NCBI GenBank assembly: GCA_947258405.1
Contig: CAMYIE010000024.1
Span: 1-64,000, forward strand
Reading direction: 5' to 3'
DNA from: an uncultured Eudoraea sp.
GTDB lineage: Bacteria > Bacteroidota > Bacteroidia > Flavobacteriales > Flavobacteriaceae
DNA length: 64,000 nucleotides
A model generated the notes under the pieces. It was not told where the DNA came from. It ran no database searches and saw nothing but the letters and a program-made list of their open reading frames with translations. Positions within the stretch are counted from its first letter, which is position 1, and every line of letters begins with the position of its first letter. Both the position numbers and the translations under genes were made by a program. Below, piece after piece: positions 1 through 8,823 of the stretch.

Positions 1-171
1 CAGAGTTATATTATCAATATGAACTTTGTCTCTCGAATCAATTATGGCAAATCTATCTGTGCCCTGAAATCTTCTGATAATACCCAGCTACCCTTCTCTA
101 AAACCTATAGGGAAAATATAGACGACCTGAAAAAGCTGCTTACAAAGAACACTATTACCACGCTTAATTAA
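1..171 (+). CDS. C-terminal end of a LytTR-domain DNA-binding regulator (5' truncated)
   Basis: The window opens inside a reading frame of 56 codons ending in TAA at 169-171. The visible residues begin QSYIINMNFVSRI and later read LPFSKTYRENIDDLKKLL. This matches the end of LytTR DNA-binding domains, where an H/Q-R/S-S-Y-hydrophobic-N strand is followed by a P-[VF]-S-[RK]-[ST]-Y-R element and a short final helix. LytTR proteins are usually response regulators controlled by a membrane kinase, but the receiver part lies outside the window, so this could also be a stand-alone LytTR protein. No terminator is visible in the 137 bases after the stop. Confidence 0.65.
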   Translation, partial: QSYIINMNFVSRINYGKSICALKSSDNTQLPFSKTYRENIDDLKKLLTKNTITTLN

Positions 172-308
172 GTAAATTCTTATAAAACCTGTAGAAATAC
201 TCACAAAAACAGGTGTTTCACTAATATTTCATATTCCACACAATACGATAGAGGCTTCCTTTTTAGTTTAGACAAGAGATCATTACATAAACTAAAACCT
301 TTAGAGCG

Positions 309-614
309 ATGAAGAAATTAATGAGTATTACGGCTATTTTCCTTTTCTGTCTCGGCCTGATTTCATGCCAGTCGGAGGATATTACAGAAGAACAGGCTCT
401 GTATGAATTCAATGCCACGGATGGCGACGATAATCCCACCGACGACAGGCAATCCACAGATGGGGATGACAATCCTACCGATGACAGGCAGTCTACCGAT
501 GGGGATGACAATCCTACCGATGACAGACAATCCACAGACGGGGATGACAATCCAACCGATGACAGACAGTCTACCGATGGAGATGACAATCCTACCGATG
601 ACAGGCAAAGCTAA
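309..614 (+). CDS. Small acidic lipoprotein made of five 13-residue tandem repeats
   Basis: This 101-residue protein starts MKKLMSITAIFLFC and has a type II signal peptide with lipobox LISC, so Cys20 is the predicted lipidated residue. A short linker (residues 21-37) leads into five copies of DGDDNPTDDRQST (residues 38-101); the last copy lacks only its final Thr because the stop codon follows. The repeats are extremely acidic and their Asp spacing recalls calcium-binding Asp-rich loops, though no known domain is complete. A strong terminator follows, so it is probably a single-gene unit. I do not recognise the family. A surface or periplasmic, disordered, possibly cation-binding role is inference only. 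Confidence 0.75.
   Translation: MKKLMSITAIFLFCLGLISCQSEDITEEQALYEFNATDGDDNPTDDRQSTDGDDNPTDDRQSTDGDDNPTDDRQSTDGDDNPTDDRQSTDGDDNPTDDRQS
420..611 (+). repeat. In-frame 39-bp tandem repeat, five copies
   Basis: Five head-to-tail 39-bp units start at 420, 459, 498, 537 and 576, the last being 36 bp before the stop. Each encodes DGDDNPTDDRQST without amino-acid change. Units differ only at a few mostly third codon positions (for example gggg versus ggag, acagg versus acaga), so the array is recent or under selection for protein sequence. Because 39 is a multiple of three, the copy number can change without breaking the frame. Confidence 0.95.
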
Positions 615-637
615 TACTTGTTTACCAATAAAATATT

Positions 638-674
638 GAGCCTTAGAACCATGGTTTTAGGGCTCTTTTTTTTA
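638..674 (+). terminator. Rho-independent terminator after the repeat lipoprotein gene
   Basis: GAGCCTTAGAAC (638-649) pairs with GTTTTAGGGCTC (654-665) with a G-U pair and one mismatch, followed by an unbroken run of eight T. It ends only about ten bases before the start codon of the kinase gene. Confidence 0.8.
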
Positions 675-684
675 ATTTGGTTCT

Positions 685-2790
685 ATGACCAAACCCGAAT
701 CAAAGTATTTATCCACATTACTGTTCACCACTTTTTTGCTCATTCTCTTTGCCGGATGTATGCAGCAAAAGCCTAACAGTGAGTCCGGGGGATTGAAGAC
801 AGAGCACGACAGTATCCTGCTTTGGATTGAAGGCAGCAACGCATCACAGCTTAGCACGGCAGAAAGGGAAGGATTGCTCAATAAGGCCTTGGAAATGGTA
901 GAAAATCTGCCGGATGACAGTTTAAAGCTGGAATATTCCTCTCAGATCTCGCTGAATTACTTAAGGAAAAACGATTCCTTAAAATTTCGGAATGCCACAA
1001 AGAAAACCATGGCGCTGGCCAAAAAGCTGGGGGATTCCATACGCCTGGCTGAAGCTCACTGGGATCTGGCGACATTTTTTGGTAAGCAAGCCATTCCGGA
1101 CAGTACATTTTATCATTATGGGGAAGCCCATACCCTGTTCGAGACTATGGGAAATAAATTATTGAGTGGTAGAATGCTGTACAATATGGCTACCACTCAG
1201 GCAGATATAAAAGACTATATCGGCAGTGAAAGCAATACCATAAAAGCCATCGAACTTCTTAAGCCTTTAGAAGCTTACCGCTATTTGTACTTATGTTACA
1301 ATAACCTGGGAGTGGTTTCGAAGGAAATTGGGGCATATGAAAGAGCTAGAGACTATTATGGTCAGGCGTTGGAGTATGCCCAGAAATCTGGGGAAGATCC
1401 TTCGCTGGAAAGTGGTATTTACAATAATATCGGCAATGTTTACCAGCAACAGGAGCAACATAAAAAAGCTAAAGAATTCTACCAAAAGGCACTTGAAAAT
1501 AGAAATCTTAGGCAATTAAATCCAGGATCATATGCCCGTATCCTGGCCAACCTGGCTCATAGTCGTATGAAAACCGGCGACATTTCGATGGTAGAAGACC
1601 AACTACTTACTGCACTAAAGATTCGGGATAGTTTGTCGGATTACGAAGGTATGTCGATCAACCACTATTTGCTCGCAGATTATTATCAAACTGAGGGCAA
1701 CACAAAAAAAGCCTACACCAGTGCACAAAAGGCGCTTGATTATTCCGGGCAGATAGATAATAACAAAAGGCTATTGCTTACCTACCAGCTACTCACCAAA
1801 ATAGATCCTGCAAATGCCACCACGTATTCAGATGCCTATATCAGACTCAACGACAGCATTCAGCTTCAGGAGCGTCAGATACGCGATAAATTTGCCAGGA
1901 TCCAATTCGAAACCGATGAGTTTATCGCCGAGAATGTTTTGCTGGCCAGGCAAAGACAATTATGGATCGGTGTAGCAGCCGGCGTTTTGCTGCTGGCCAT
2001 CGCCCTTTTTATAATAATCTACCAACGTGTAAAAAACCAAAGACTGCGCTTTGAACAACAGCAGCAGAAGACCAACCAGGAAATTTTCGACCTGATGCTC
2101 ACTACAAATCAAAAAGTGGAGGAGGGAAAACACGATGAGCAAAAACGTATTTCCGAGGAATTGCACGACGGTGTTCTGGGCCAGATGAATGGAGTTCGAA
2201 TGGTATTGCTGGGTCTGAACAAAAAAAGTGATGATACCGCAATTAATATGCGGTCGCAGGCAATTGAAAAGCTTCAGGAAGTACAGGAAGAGATACGTAC
2301 CATATCGCACGAACTGAGCGATGCCGCCTATCAAAAATTTCATAATTTTATGATCTCGATCCGAGACCTCGTCGAAACTATCGGACAGGCCTCACAGATC
2401 GAATGTGAGTTTACATATGACCACGACACGGATTGGGACGATCTCAGTGGAGAGATTAAGATTAATCTATACCGAATCATACAGGAAGGGCTACAGAACT
2501 GTGTTAAATATTCCGAAGCGAGTTTAATTAAGCTTAATTTCGACTCAGATCGTTCTTATATCACCGTCGGTCTGGAAGACAACGGAGTCGGGTTCGAATC
2601 AAAAAAAGTTAAAAAGGGTATTGGGCATAAGAACATCAATTCCAGGGTCTCGAAGATGAAGGGAACCTGGGAATTGGAAAGCAGTCCTGGCCAGGGGACT
2701 AAAATTGTGATAAAAGTACCGATTGTAAGAAGTGCGCATCATACAGTCAGTAATGAAGATCAGGTGATGGAAGAAGAAACAATAGAATAA
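685..2790 (+). CDS. TPR-containing lipoprotein sensor histidine kinase (HisKA_3/NarL type)
   Basis: A 701-residue sensor kinase. The N-terminus is a lipoprotein signal with lipobox LFAGC, followed by about 350 residues of tetratricopeptide repeats in the periplasm (e.g. YNNLGVVSKEIGAYERARDY and YNNIGNVYQQQEQHKKAKEF). One membrane helix lies near residues 424-447. The cytoplasmic half carries a coiled coil, the HisKA_3 phosphoacceptor motif EELHDGVLG with His494, and an HATPase_c domain with the N-box NCVKYSEAS and G-box DNGVGF. It should phosphorylate the response regulator encoded 7 bp downstream. The TPR input suggests sensing through protein or peptide contact; the signal is unknown. The ATG lies just after a terminator, so it has its own promoter or depends on read-through. 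Confidence 0.92.
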   Translation: MTKPESKYLSTLLFTTFLLILFAGCMQQKPNSESGGLKTEHDSILLWIEGSNASQLSTAEREGLLNKALEMVENLPDDSLKLEYSSQISLNYLRKNDSLKFRNATKKTMALAKKLGDSIRLAEAHWDLATFFGKQAIPDSTFYHYGEAHTLFETMGNKLLSGRMLYNMATTQADIKDYIGSESNTIKAIELLKPLEAYRYLYLCYNNLGVVSKEIGAYERARDYYGQALEYAQKSGEDPSLESGIYNNIGNVYQQQEQHKKAKEFYQKALENRNLRQLNPGSYARILANLAHSRMKTGDISMVEDQLLTALKIRDSLSDYEGMSINHYLLADYYQTEGNTKKAYTSAQKALDYSGQIDNNKRLLLTYQLLTKIDPANATTYSDAYIRLNDSIQLQERQIRDKFARIQFETDEFIAENVLLARQRQLWIGVAAGVLLLAIALFIIIYQRVKNQRLRFEQQQQKTNQEIFDLMLTTNQKVEEGKHDEQKRISEELHDGVLGQMNGVRMVLLGLNKKSDDTAINMRSQAIEKLQEVQEEIRTISHELSDAAYQKFHNFMISIRDLVETIGQASQIECEFTYDHDTDWDDLSGEIKINLYRIIQEGLQNCVKYSEASLIKLNFDSDRSYITVGLEDNGVGFESKKVKKGIGHKNINSRVSKMKGTWELESSPGQGTKIVIKVPIVRSAHHTVSNEDQVMEEETIE

Positions 2791-2797
2791 AAACGCT

Positions 2798-3469
2798 ATG
2801 GATATTGTACGAATATTAGCTGTAGATGATCACGAGATGACCACGCTAGGCTATAAATTTATTTTGGAAGAAACCGAGTTTGAGAACATTAAAGTGTCTT
2901 TGGAAACAGCCAAGTCTTATGAAGAGGCTGTTGCCAAGATCGATCAGTCGGTCAAATTAGCCCCTTACGACATATTCCTGCTCGATATTCAGCTTTCGCA
3001 AGGTATGGACGGACCTGCTAAAACCGGAGAGGATATTGGTATTCATATCCGAAAAGTCAGTCCCGAATCAAAAATTGTTTTTATGTCGTCTTTCAGCGAC
3101 AACTTCCGGATCAATAGTATCCTGAATTCGGTAGATCCGGAAGGCTATATGGTAAAATCGGAAATAGACCAACTTTCTTTACAGACCATGGTGAAGACCG
3201 TATTAAACTCACCTCCCTATTATACTCAAAAAGCATTGGTAGCTATCAGAAAGAAAATGGCTAATTCTGATATCAATCTCGACGAAAATGATAAAAAGAT
3301 ATTATATCACCTTTCTATAGGCACCAAGACCAAAGATATGGTACATCATATCTCCCTATCGCTCCCCGGAATTGAGAACAGAAAACGACAACTGAAGTCA
3401 CTTTTTGGTGTGGAAAAACAGAACGATCAGGCCCTGGTAACCGAGTCCAGGAAGAGAGGTTTTGTTTAA
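2798..3469 (+). CDS. Response regulator (REC plus LuxR-like HTH), partner of the TPR kinase
   Basis: This 223-residue protein has a receiver domain with the acidic pair Asp10-Asp11, phosphoacceptor Asp63 (FLLDIQ), Ser97/Ser98 and Lys120 in the usual positions. A spacer leads to a C-terminal region around residues 160-223 that resembles a LuxR/GerE helix-turn-helix (LDENDKKILYHLSIG, then a degenerate recognition segment). The HTH is divergent: the usual T-x-K-x-I-A motif reads TKTKDMVHHI. It follows the kinase after 7 bp and is very probably cotranscribed. Target genes cannot be read from the sequence, though the repeat lipoprotein next door is a candidate by position. Confidence 0.88.
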   Translation: MDIVRILAVDDHEMTTLGYKFILEETEFENIKVSLETAKSYEEAVAKIDQSVKLAPYDIFLLDIQLSQGMDGPAKTGEDIGIHIRKVSPESKIVFMSSFSDNFRINSILNSVDPEGYMVKSEIDQLSLQTMVKTVLNSPPYYTQKALVAIRKKMANSDINLDENDKKILYHLSIGTKTKDMVHHISLSLPGIENRKRQLKSLFGVEKQNDQALVTESRKRGFV

Positions 3470-3542
3470 CTTTTTAACTCTTTAAGACTCCTCGGGCCTG
3501 AACTTTAACATTTATCACTACTATTTTTGGTGTTTTAGAATG

Positions 3543-3567
3543 AAACCTTAATTATTCTAAGGTTTTT
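3543..3567 (+). terminator. Terminator after the kinase-regulator pair
   Basis: AAACCTTA (3543-3550) and TAAGGTTT (3558-3565) form a perfect 8-bp stem with a 7-base loop, followed by a short T run. It is AT-rich but well placed about 75 bases after the regulator stop. Confidence 0.65.
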
Positions 3568-3632
3568 CTACATCATACTATGCCTTTTTAGAACTAATTT
3601 TGATTAGTAACACGACAAAAACTAGGGGATAG

Positions 3633-4304
3633 ATGTCGATAGAACGAAATAGTATTTATAATAATTTTCGCCTACAGCTAGATCGCAATCCCAGGATCAA
3701 TGGTCTGACAAAGTTTAGGAAGATACTGGAACGTGATTATTTTTCTGATGTCACCATACGTAATTGTAACTTAGAAGGGCAAAATATCAATCTGATAATT
3801 GAACTGGACTCCCCTTATGGTTTGGAGGACATGCATCAGCATTTACGGGAAGGTAATCTGGGTTGTAAACAAAGTGATCCCTTTACAGGTTTGCCGATCT
3901 CCCCCCTGGATTCCGCACTATTCGAATTGCAGCTATTAAACGACCCTTTGATCGATGTAGAAGAGTTTTCTATTTTTCTGTCAGACTGCAATATTGTTAT
4001 CAAGAAGATCTATCCTCAAAGTATACAGGAACAACTCGCCAATATTTTCAGGGCTCTGGAGGACCATTTGATTTTAATGATCGATGATTGTATCAAGATC
4101 CCCAATGAGATCTATATCCCCGTTTTTGAGGAAGACCTATCGGAGAACGACGTGGTCCTTTCCAATATAGAGCAGGCCAATAATAATATAAAGGATTATT
4201 TTAATTATTGGGGGTTATACTTTGATTTTCAAGAAGATGCATCTATTTACGACCTCGAAAAAAAATCTATTTTTAACGGGGACCTCTATATGCTAAATCA
4301 CTAG
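3633..4304 (+). CDS. Hypothetical soluble acidic protein, family not recognised
   Basis: This 223-residue protein begins MSIERNSIYNNFRLQL. It has no signal peptide and no membrane helix, and is rich in Asp, Glu, Asn and Ile. The central part alternates short strands and helices (VTIRNCNLEGQNINLIIELD, then FSIFLSDCNIVIKKIY), suggesting an alpha/beta fold, but I see no catalytic motif. It stands alone between the terminator of the kinase operon and the convergent glyA gene, whose 3' end is only 8 bp away with no terminator between. Length and codon use are consistent with a real gene. No function is proposed. Confidence 0.7.
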   Translation: MSIERNSIYNNFRLQLDRNPRINGLTKFRKILERDYFSDVTIRNCNLEGQNINLIIELDSPYGLEDMHQHLREGNLGCKQSDPFTGLPISPLDSALFELQLLNDPLIDVEEFSIFLSDCNIVIKKIYPQSIQEQLANIFRALEDHLILMIDDCIKIPNEIYIPVFEEDLSENDVVLSNIEQANNNIKDYFNYWGLYFDFQEDASIYDLEKKSIFNGDLYMLNH

Positions 4305-4312
4305 AGTTCTGA

Positions 4313-5611
4313 TTATTCCTTCAACAACGCTTCACTTTTGGTGCTGAAAAGCGGACGATGTCCCATCAATTCATTTACCTGCACTTTCACCCGTTTGGCT
4401 GCTGACTCATCTTGTGGATTTCTAATGATCTCGTCTATAAGTTCAACGATTTTAGGCATGTCATTTTCCTCCATTCCACGAGTGGTGATGGCTGCGGTAC
4501 CAAATCGAATTCCGGAAGTGATAAAAGGTGATTTATCGTCGAAAGGAACCATGTTCTTATTCGCGGTGATATCTGCTTTTTCCAGTGCATTTTCGGCCTC
4601 TTTACCGGTGATATTCTTGTTGCGCAAATCGATCAGCATCATATGATTGTCAGTCCCTCCTGAAATAATCTTATAGTCTAGTGCCACAAATGCTGCTGCC
4701 ATGGCTTCAGCATTCTTTTTTACCCTTACCATATAGTGGAGAAAATCATCTGTAAGTGCTTCACCGAAGGCAATGGCCTTAGCGGCAATGATATGCTCCA
4801 GAGGTCCACCCTGATTACCGGGAAATACTGCGAGATTGATCAGCGCCGACATTTTCCGTAGGTTGCCATTTTTAAGTCGGATATCAAATGGATTTTCGAA
4901 ATCTTCACCCATAAGGATAAGACCTCCCCTGGGGCCTCTTAAGGTTTTATGTGTGGTGGTGGTTACGAAGTGGCAATGCGGGATAGGATCGCTGAGAATA
5001 CCTTTGGCGATCAAGCCTGCCGGGTGAGCAATATCAGCAAGCAATAATGCTCCTACCCTATCTGCAATTTCACGGAATCGTTCAAAATTCATATCCCGCG
5101 AATACGCAGATGCTCCTGCGATAATAAGTTTTGGTTTCTCTTCTATGGCGATTTCCTCAATCTTGTCGTAATCCAACCTTCCCGTGGCCTCTTCTACTCC
5201 ATAGAAAACAGGGCGATATAGTTTACCGGAAAAGTTCACCGGAGATCCATGGGTAAGGTGACCTCCATGAGATAAATCGAAGCCCAGAATGGTATCGCCT
5301 GGTTGCAGACAGGCCTGATAGACCGCTGCATTAGCCTGACTACCACTATGGGGTTGAACATTGGCATAGGCAGCCCCAAAAAGCTCCTTTGCCCTGTCGA
5401 TAGCCAGTTGTTCTACCTGATCGACCACCTCACATCCTCCATAATAACGCTTACCCGGATAACCTTCTGCGTATTTATTGGTCAGCACCGATCCTGCAGC
5501 TTCCATCACCTGCGGACTGGTGAAATTCTCAGAGGCTATAAGTTCTATCCCATTGATTTGACGTTGTGTTTCCGCTTCTATCAGTTCGAAGATTTGATGG
5601 TCTCTCTCCAT
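4313..5611 (-). CDS. glyA: Serine hydroxymethyltransferase
   Basis: At 432 residues this is full length for bacterial GlyA. The enzyme interconverts serine and glycine while charging tetrahydrofolate with a one-carbon unit, in the cytoplasm with PLP. Diagnostic motifs are the N-terminal [25 protein letters not shown], the PLP-lysine loop [14 protein letters not shown] with Lys222, and [11 protein letters not shown]. It is monocistronic, convergent with the preceding orphan gene and divergent from the fumarylacetoacetase gene. The ATG start gives the expected N-terminus. Confidence 0.98.
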   Translation of the reverse strand: MERDHQIFELIEAETQRQINGIELIASENFTSPQVMEAAGSVLTNKYAEGYPGKRYYGGCEVVDQVEQLAIDRAKELFGAAYANVQPHSGSQANAAVYQACLQPGDTILGFDLSHGGHLTHGSPVNFSGKLYRPVFYGVEEATGRLDYDKIEEIAIEEKPKLIIAGASAYSRDMNFERFREIADRVGALLLADIAHPAGLIAKGILSDPIPHCHFVTTTTHKTLRGPRGGLILMGEDFENPFDIRLKNGNLRKMSALINLAVFPGNQGGPLEHIIAAKAIAFGEALTDDFLHYMVRVKKNAEAMAAAFVALDYKIISGGTDNHMMLIDLRNKNITGKEAENALEKADITANKNMVPFDDKSPFITSGIRFGTAAITTRGMEENDMPKIVELIDEIIRNPQDESAAKRVKVQVNELMGHRPLFSTKSEALLKE

Positions 5612-5679
5612 AGTGTATTCCGGTTCTTAAATGAGCCGTAAAAGTACGAATTGCCACAGTTATAATGAGAATTAAATAA

Positions 5680-5687
5680 TATATTTG
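5680..5687 (+). promoter_or_regulatory. -7 promoter box (TATATTTG) upstream of fumarylacetoacetase
   Basis: TATATTTG matches the Bacteroidota -7 consensus TAnnTTTG. No TTG -33 element lies at the usual 17-23 base spacing (the nearest is 26 bases away), so support is partial. It would give a leader of about 33 bases. Confidence 0.4.
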
Positions 5688-5723
5688 AGTCTATTTTATC
5701 AAATAAAAATTAACAATCCACAT

Positions 5724-6995
5724 ATGTCTATCCGCGCTAATGACCCCAAGTTAACCTCCTGGCTCCCTGTTGAGACAACATCCGATTTCCCCATACAGAA
5801 TATACCTTTCGGGGTTTTTCTAACACCCGAAGATGTAATAACGATCGGATCGCGCATTGGCGACTATGCAATCGACCTGGGTGCACTGCACCAACTGGGT
5901 TATTTTCAGGACATTCCACTTACCGATGATATCTTTCTTCAGGACACTCTTAACGACTTTATTTCAGATGGAAAAAAAACATGGAGACTGGTCAGGAATC
6001 GTATTAGCGAAATATTCGAAGCATCCAATCCGGAGTTGAGAGATCAGAAAGCACACCGGGAAGTGGTGCTTTTTACCATGTCGGAGGTGGAAATGAAGTT
6101 ACCCGTACAAATTGGTGATTATACCGATTTCTATTCCAGTAAAGAACATGCTACCAATATCGGTAAGATGTTCAGGGATCCGGAAAACGCTTTATTGCCT
6201 AACTGGCTGCATATACCGGTTGGTTACCATGGCAGGAGTTCTACTATTGTACCCAGCGGAACCCCGATAAAAAGACCTAAAGGCCAAACCATACCAAAGG
6301 GAGCAGACCAGCCTGTATTCGGGCCTTCTAAAATGGTCGATTTTGAGCTCGAAATGGCTTTTATAACCACAGATGCCAATGCTATGGGCGAAGCGATCTC
6401 TATTGATCAGGCAGAAGACCATATTTTCGGCCTGGTATTATTCAACGACTGGAGTGCCCGTGATATCCAAAAGTGGGAATATGTTCCCCTGGGACCTTTT
6501 CTTGGGAAAAATTTTGCCTCTTCCATTTCAGCCTGGATCGTTACACTAGATGCGCTGGAGCCCTTCCGTGTTGAAAGTCCTGGACAAGATCCAAAGCCAC
6601 TGCCGTATTTGCATCACAACGGGAATAATAGTTTTGATATCCACCTGGAGGCCATCATCGAAACTCCAGATGGAAGTTCCACCACAGTGACCAGATCTAA
6701 TTTCAAGTATATGTATTGGTCTATGGCACAACAGTTGGCACACCATACTGTAAACGGTTGCAAGGTCAACAGCGGCGATATGATGGGAAGCGGAACAATC
6801 TCAGGCACAGGTGAAGAGTCTTTTGGCTCTATGCTCGAACTAGCCTGGCAGGGTACAAAACCGCTTACCCTTACCAATGGGGACACCCGTACTTCGATAC
6901 TGGACCACGACACCGTTGTAATGAAGGGATACTGCTCCCGAGAAGGGCATCGGATTGGATTTGGAGAAGTACGCACCCTACTCCTTCCTGCCTGA
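5724..6995 (+). CDS. fahA: Fumarylacetoacetase (tyrosine degradation)
   Basis: A 423-residue enzyme hydrolysing fumarylacetoacetate to fumarate and acetoacetate, the last step of tyrosine and phenylalanine catabolism. The N-terminal SH3-like domain reads NIPFGVFLTPEDVITIGSRI, followed by the FAH fold with metal ligands in DFELEMAF and the conserved NDWSARDIQKWEYVPLGPF and GKNFASSISAWIV. The ATG at 5724 was chosen over a TTG 39 bases upstream because the protein then begins MSIRANDPKLTSWL, the usual family start, and a -7 promoter box covers the longer start. No other tyrosine-pathway gene is in the window. Confidence 0.95.
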   Translation: MSIRANDPKLTSWLPVETTSDFPIQNIPFGVFLTPEDVITIGSRIGDYAIDLGALHQLGYFQDIPLTDDIFLQDTLNDFISDGKKTWRLVRNRISEIFEASNPELRDQKAHREVVLFTMSEVEMKLPVQIGDYTDFYSSKEHATNIGKMFRDPENALLPNWLHIPVGYHGRSSTIVPSGTPIKRPKGQTIPKGADQPVFGPSKMVDFELEMAFITTDANAMGEAISIDQAEDHIFGLVLFNDWSARDIQKWEYVPLGPFLGKNFASSISAWIVTLDALEPFRVESPGQDPKPLPYLHHNGNNSFDIHLEAIIETPDGSSTTVTRSNFKYMYWSMAQQLAHHTVNGCKVNSGDMMGSGTISGTGEESFGSMLELAWQGTKPLTLTNGDTRTSILDHDTVVMKGYCSREGHRIGFGEVRTLLLPA

Positions 6996-7132
6996 GTTTA
7001 CACCCAGAAAATATTCCCCTTCGTCCGGTAGTTCGTCGAACATATACGAACCCTTATCGTTTTTCGTTATCAATGAGTATGGTTTTGGCATGGCTATTGA
7101 ATTTCATCTCCCAAACCATAAAGCAACATACC

Positions 7133-8320
7133 ATGAAAAAAGCACTACTTATTTGTACGACAATGGTTTTATTGATCTCCTGCGGAGGGGTCAAAAAGAC
7201 CCAGGAAGCCGTAAATAGCGGGAATTACATCCAGGCTATTAACCGGGCAATCAACAATTTAGCAGAAAATAAGACCAAGAAATCTCATCAGGCCTATATT
7301 TTGTTATTGGAGGATGCCTTTGAAAAAAATACACAAAGGGAACTCGAAAATGTCCGATTTTTAGAGCAGGATGGAAACCCGGCCAATTATGAGTCCATTT
7401 ATACCACCTACACTACCTTGAAACATATTCAGGAAAGGATCGCTCCCCTTATGCCATTACCTATTTTTGAAGAAAACAGGAATGCGGAGTTTAGTTTTAG
7501 GAATTACGATAATTCGCTGTTAACGGCCAAAATGAATCTTTCTGAATATTTATATGCTCATGCCTCTAATTTGTTGGAAAACGCCTCCTTCAAACAAGAT
7601 TTCAGGCAGGCATATGAAGATTTTAAATATCTGGAAGAGATTAATCCAGGATATGCTGATACCAAGGATAAAATGGAAGAGGCATATAGCAAAGGACTGG
7701 ATTACGTAAAAGTCCACGTAATCAATGATACGGAGCAGGTGGTTCCCAAACGCCTTGAGCAGGAACTTCTGAATTTCAATACCCTCGGATTGAATGATCT
7801 CTGGACACAATATCATACCAATCCGCTTAACAATATTAAGTACGATTACGAAATGCAGGTGGCTTTTAGGGATATCAGCATCAGCCCGGAACAGATCCGT
7901 GAAAGACAATTAGTAAAAGAAAAGCAGATCAAAGATGGTTTTGATTATGTGCTGGATGCCGACGGTAATGTAATGAAAGACAGTCTTGGGAATGATATAA
8001 AGGTAGACCGGTTTACAAACATTCAATGTAGTTTTTATGAGTTTACCCAATTTAAAGCAGCCCAGGTAGTAGGTAATGTGAGCTATATCGATCTCAATAG
8101 CAAGCAGCAATTGAATTCATATCCGCTAACCAGCGAATTTGTCTTTGAGCATGTATATGCTAATTTTCAGGGAGACCGCAGGGCGCTCGACAATGAATTG
8201 ATACCCTTGTTGGAAATAACACCTGTACCATTTCCATCGAACGAGCAAATGGTCTTTGAAGCAGGCGAAGATCTTAAGTCGAGATTAAAAGAGATTATAG
8301 TCCGACACAAATTCAACTAA
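7133..8320 (+). CDS. Lipoprotein of unknown function with TPR-like helical repeats
   Basis: From the ATG at 7133 the 395-residue protein starts MKKALLICTTMVLLISCGG, a clean lipoprotein signal with the Cys in LISC. An upstream in-frame ATG at 7073 would bury this signal behind 20 extra residues. The first 200 residues contain alpha-helical pairs resembling TPRs (for example NYIQAINRAINNLAENKTKK and YEDFKYLEEINPGYADTKDK). The C-terminal half has predicted beta strands. Proteins of this layout are common in flavobacteria without known role. It ends at a strong terminator. Confidence 0.8.
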   Translation: MKKALLICTTMVLLISCGGVKKTQEAVNSGNYIQAINRAINNLAENKTKKSHQAYILLLEDAFEKNTQRELENVRFLEQDGNPANYESIYTTYTTLKHIQERIAPLMPLPIFEENRNAEFSFRNYDNSLLTAKMNLSEYLYAHASNLLENASFKQDFRQAYEDFKYLEEINPGYADTKDKMEEAYSKGLDYVKVHVINDTEQVVPKRLEQELLNFNTLGLNDLWTQYHTNPLNNIKYDYEMQVAFRDISISPEQIRERQLVKEKQIKDGFDYVLDADGNVMKDSLGNDIKVDRFTNIQCSFYEFTQFKAAQVVGNVSYIDLNSKQQLNSYPLTSEFVFEHVYANFQGDRRALDNELIPLLEITPVPFPSNEQMVFEAGEDLKSRLKEIIVRHKFN

Positions 8321-8326
8321 TAAATC

Positions 8327-8358
8327 AATCCCGGATCAGCTGATCCGGGATTTTTTTT
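8327..8358. terminator. Bidirectional terminator between lipoprotein gene and ytxJ-like gene
   Basis: AATCCCGGATCA followed by GC and TGATCCGGGATT forms a perfect 12-bp stem with T run on the plus strand and A residues before it. The ytxJ-like gene on the other strand stops inside the T run, so it may serve both convergent genes. Confidence 0.9.
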
Positions 8359-8752
8359 ATAGAAAGGCCGACAGTTCCATTTCCGGAATACCACCATGAG
8401 AACCATGGGCTACCACCGTACCATTTTTAATAACCAGTAGTTGGGGTGATTCGTGACGTACCCCATGCTTATGGGCAATTTCATTGGAAATAGACCTGTA
8501 GCGATGTATATCAAGAAAATACATATCTACCGTTTCCTCCGGATGGGTATAGCCCTTCGTAAACATATTGAGGACCATACTGCTAATACCACAAGTGGTA
8601 GAGTGTTTGTAAACCAATTGAGTTTTCTCAAAAGATCTTCTACTTATCTTTTCCAATTGATCCATTTCGGTGAGTGCAATCCAGGGCAGCGAACTACTCT
8701 TCGAGTCCTTTTTGTCCTCATGGTCTCCAAATAATCTTCTTAAATATCCCAT
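8357..8752 (-). CDS. YtxJ-family thioredoxin-like protein (bacillithiol-type redox)
   Basis: This 131-residue protein has a thioredoxin-like fold: an N-terminal WIALTEMDQLEKI strand-helix, the active-site segment YKHSTTCGISSMVLN with a single Cys, VDMYFLDIHRYRSISNEIA, and HESPQLLVIKNG preceding the last strand, with the conserved Pro. This is the pattern of the YtxJ monothiol bacilliredoxin-like family, linked to bacillithiol in Firmicutes and also found in Bacteroidota. The ATG at 8752 was preferred to a TTG two codons upstream. It diverges from clpB. A redox repair role is inferred from the family. Confidence 0.85.
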   Translation of the reverse strand: MGYLRRLFGDHEDKKDSKSSSLPWIALTEMDQLEKISRRSFEKTQLVYKHSTTCGISSMVLNMFTKGYTHPEETVDMYFLDIHRYRSISNEIAHKHGVRHESPQLLVIKNGTVVAHGSHGGIPEMELSAFL

Positions 8753-8823
8753 AAACAATAAGGGTAATTCTGTGAATAGTTAGTTTTTTTAACTGACGTA
8801 TTGTCTCTAAAATTCAATGTTTT

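Noticed and set aside
263-639. Long open frames on both strands and in several frames across 263-639
   Set aside because: They are a by-product of the 39-bp repeat, whose length is a multiple of three, so stop-free frames repeat too. Only the frame at 309-614 has a lipoprotein signal.
709-717. A perfect TTATCCACA DnaA-box sequence
   Set aside because: A single copy inside the kinase coding region, with no neighbours; expected by chance in this length.
6955-7218. Open frame bridging fumarylacetoacetase and the next lipoprotein
   Set aside because: It overlaps the two real genes in another frame and has no recognisable start, signal or domain.
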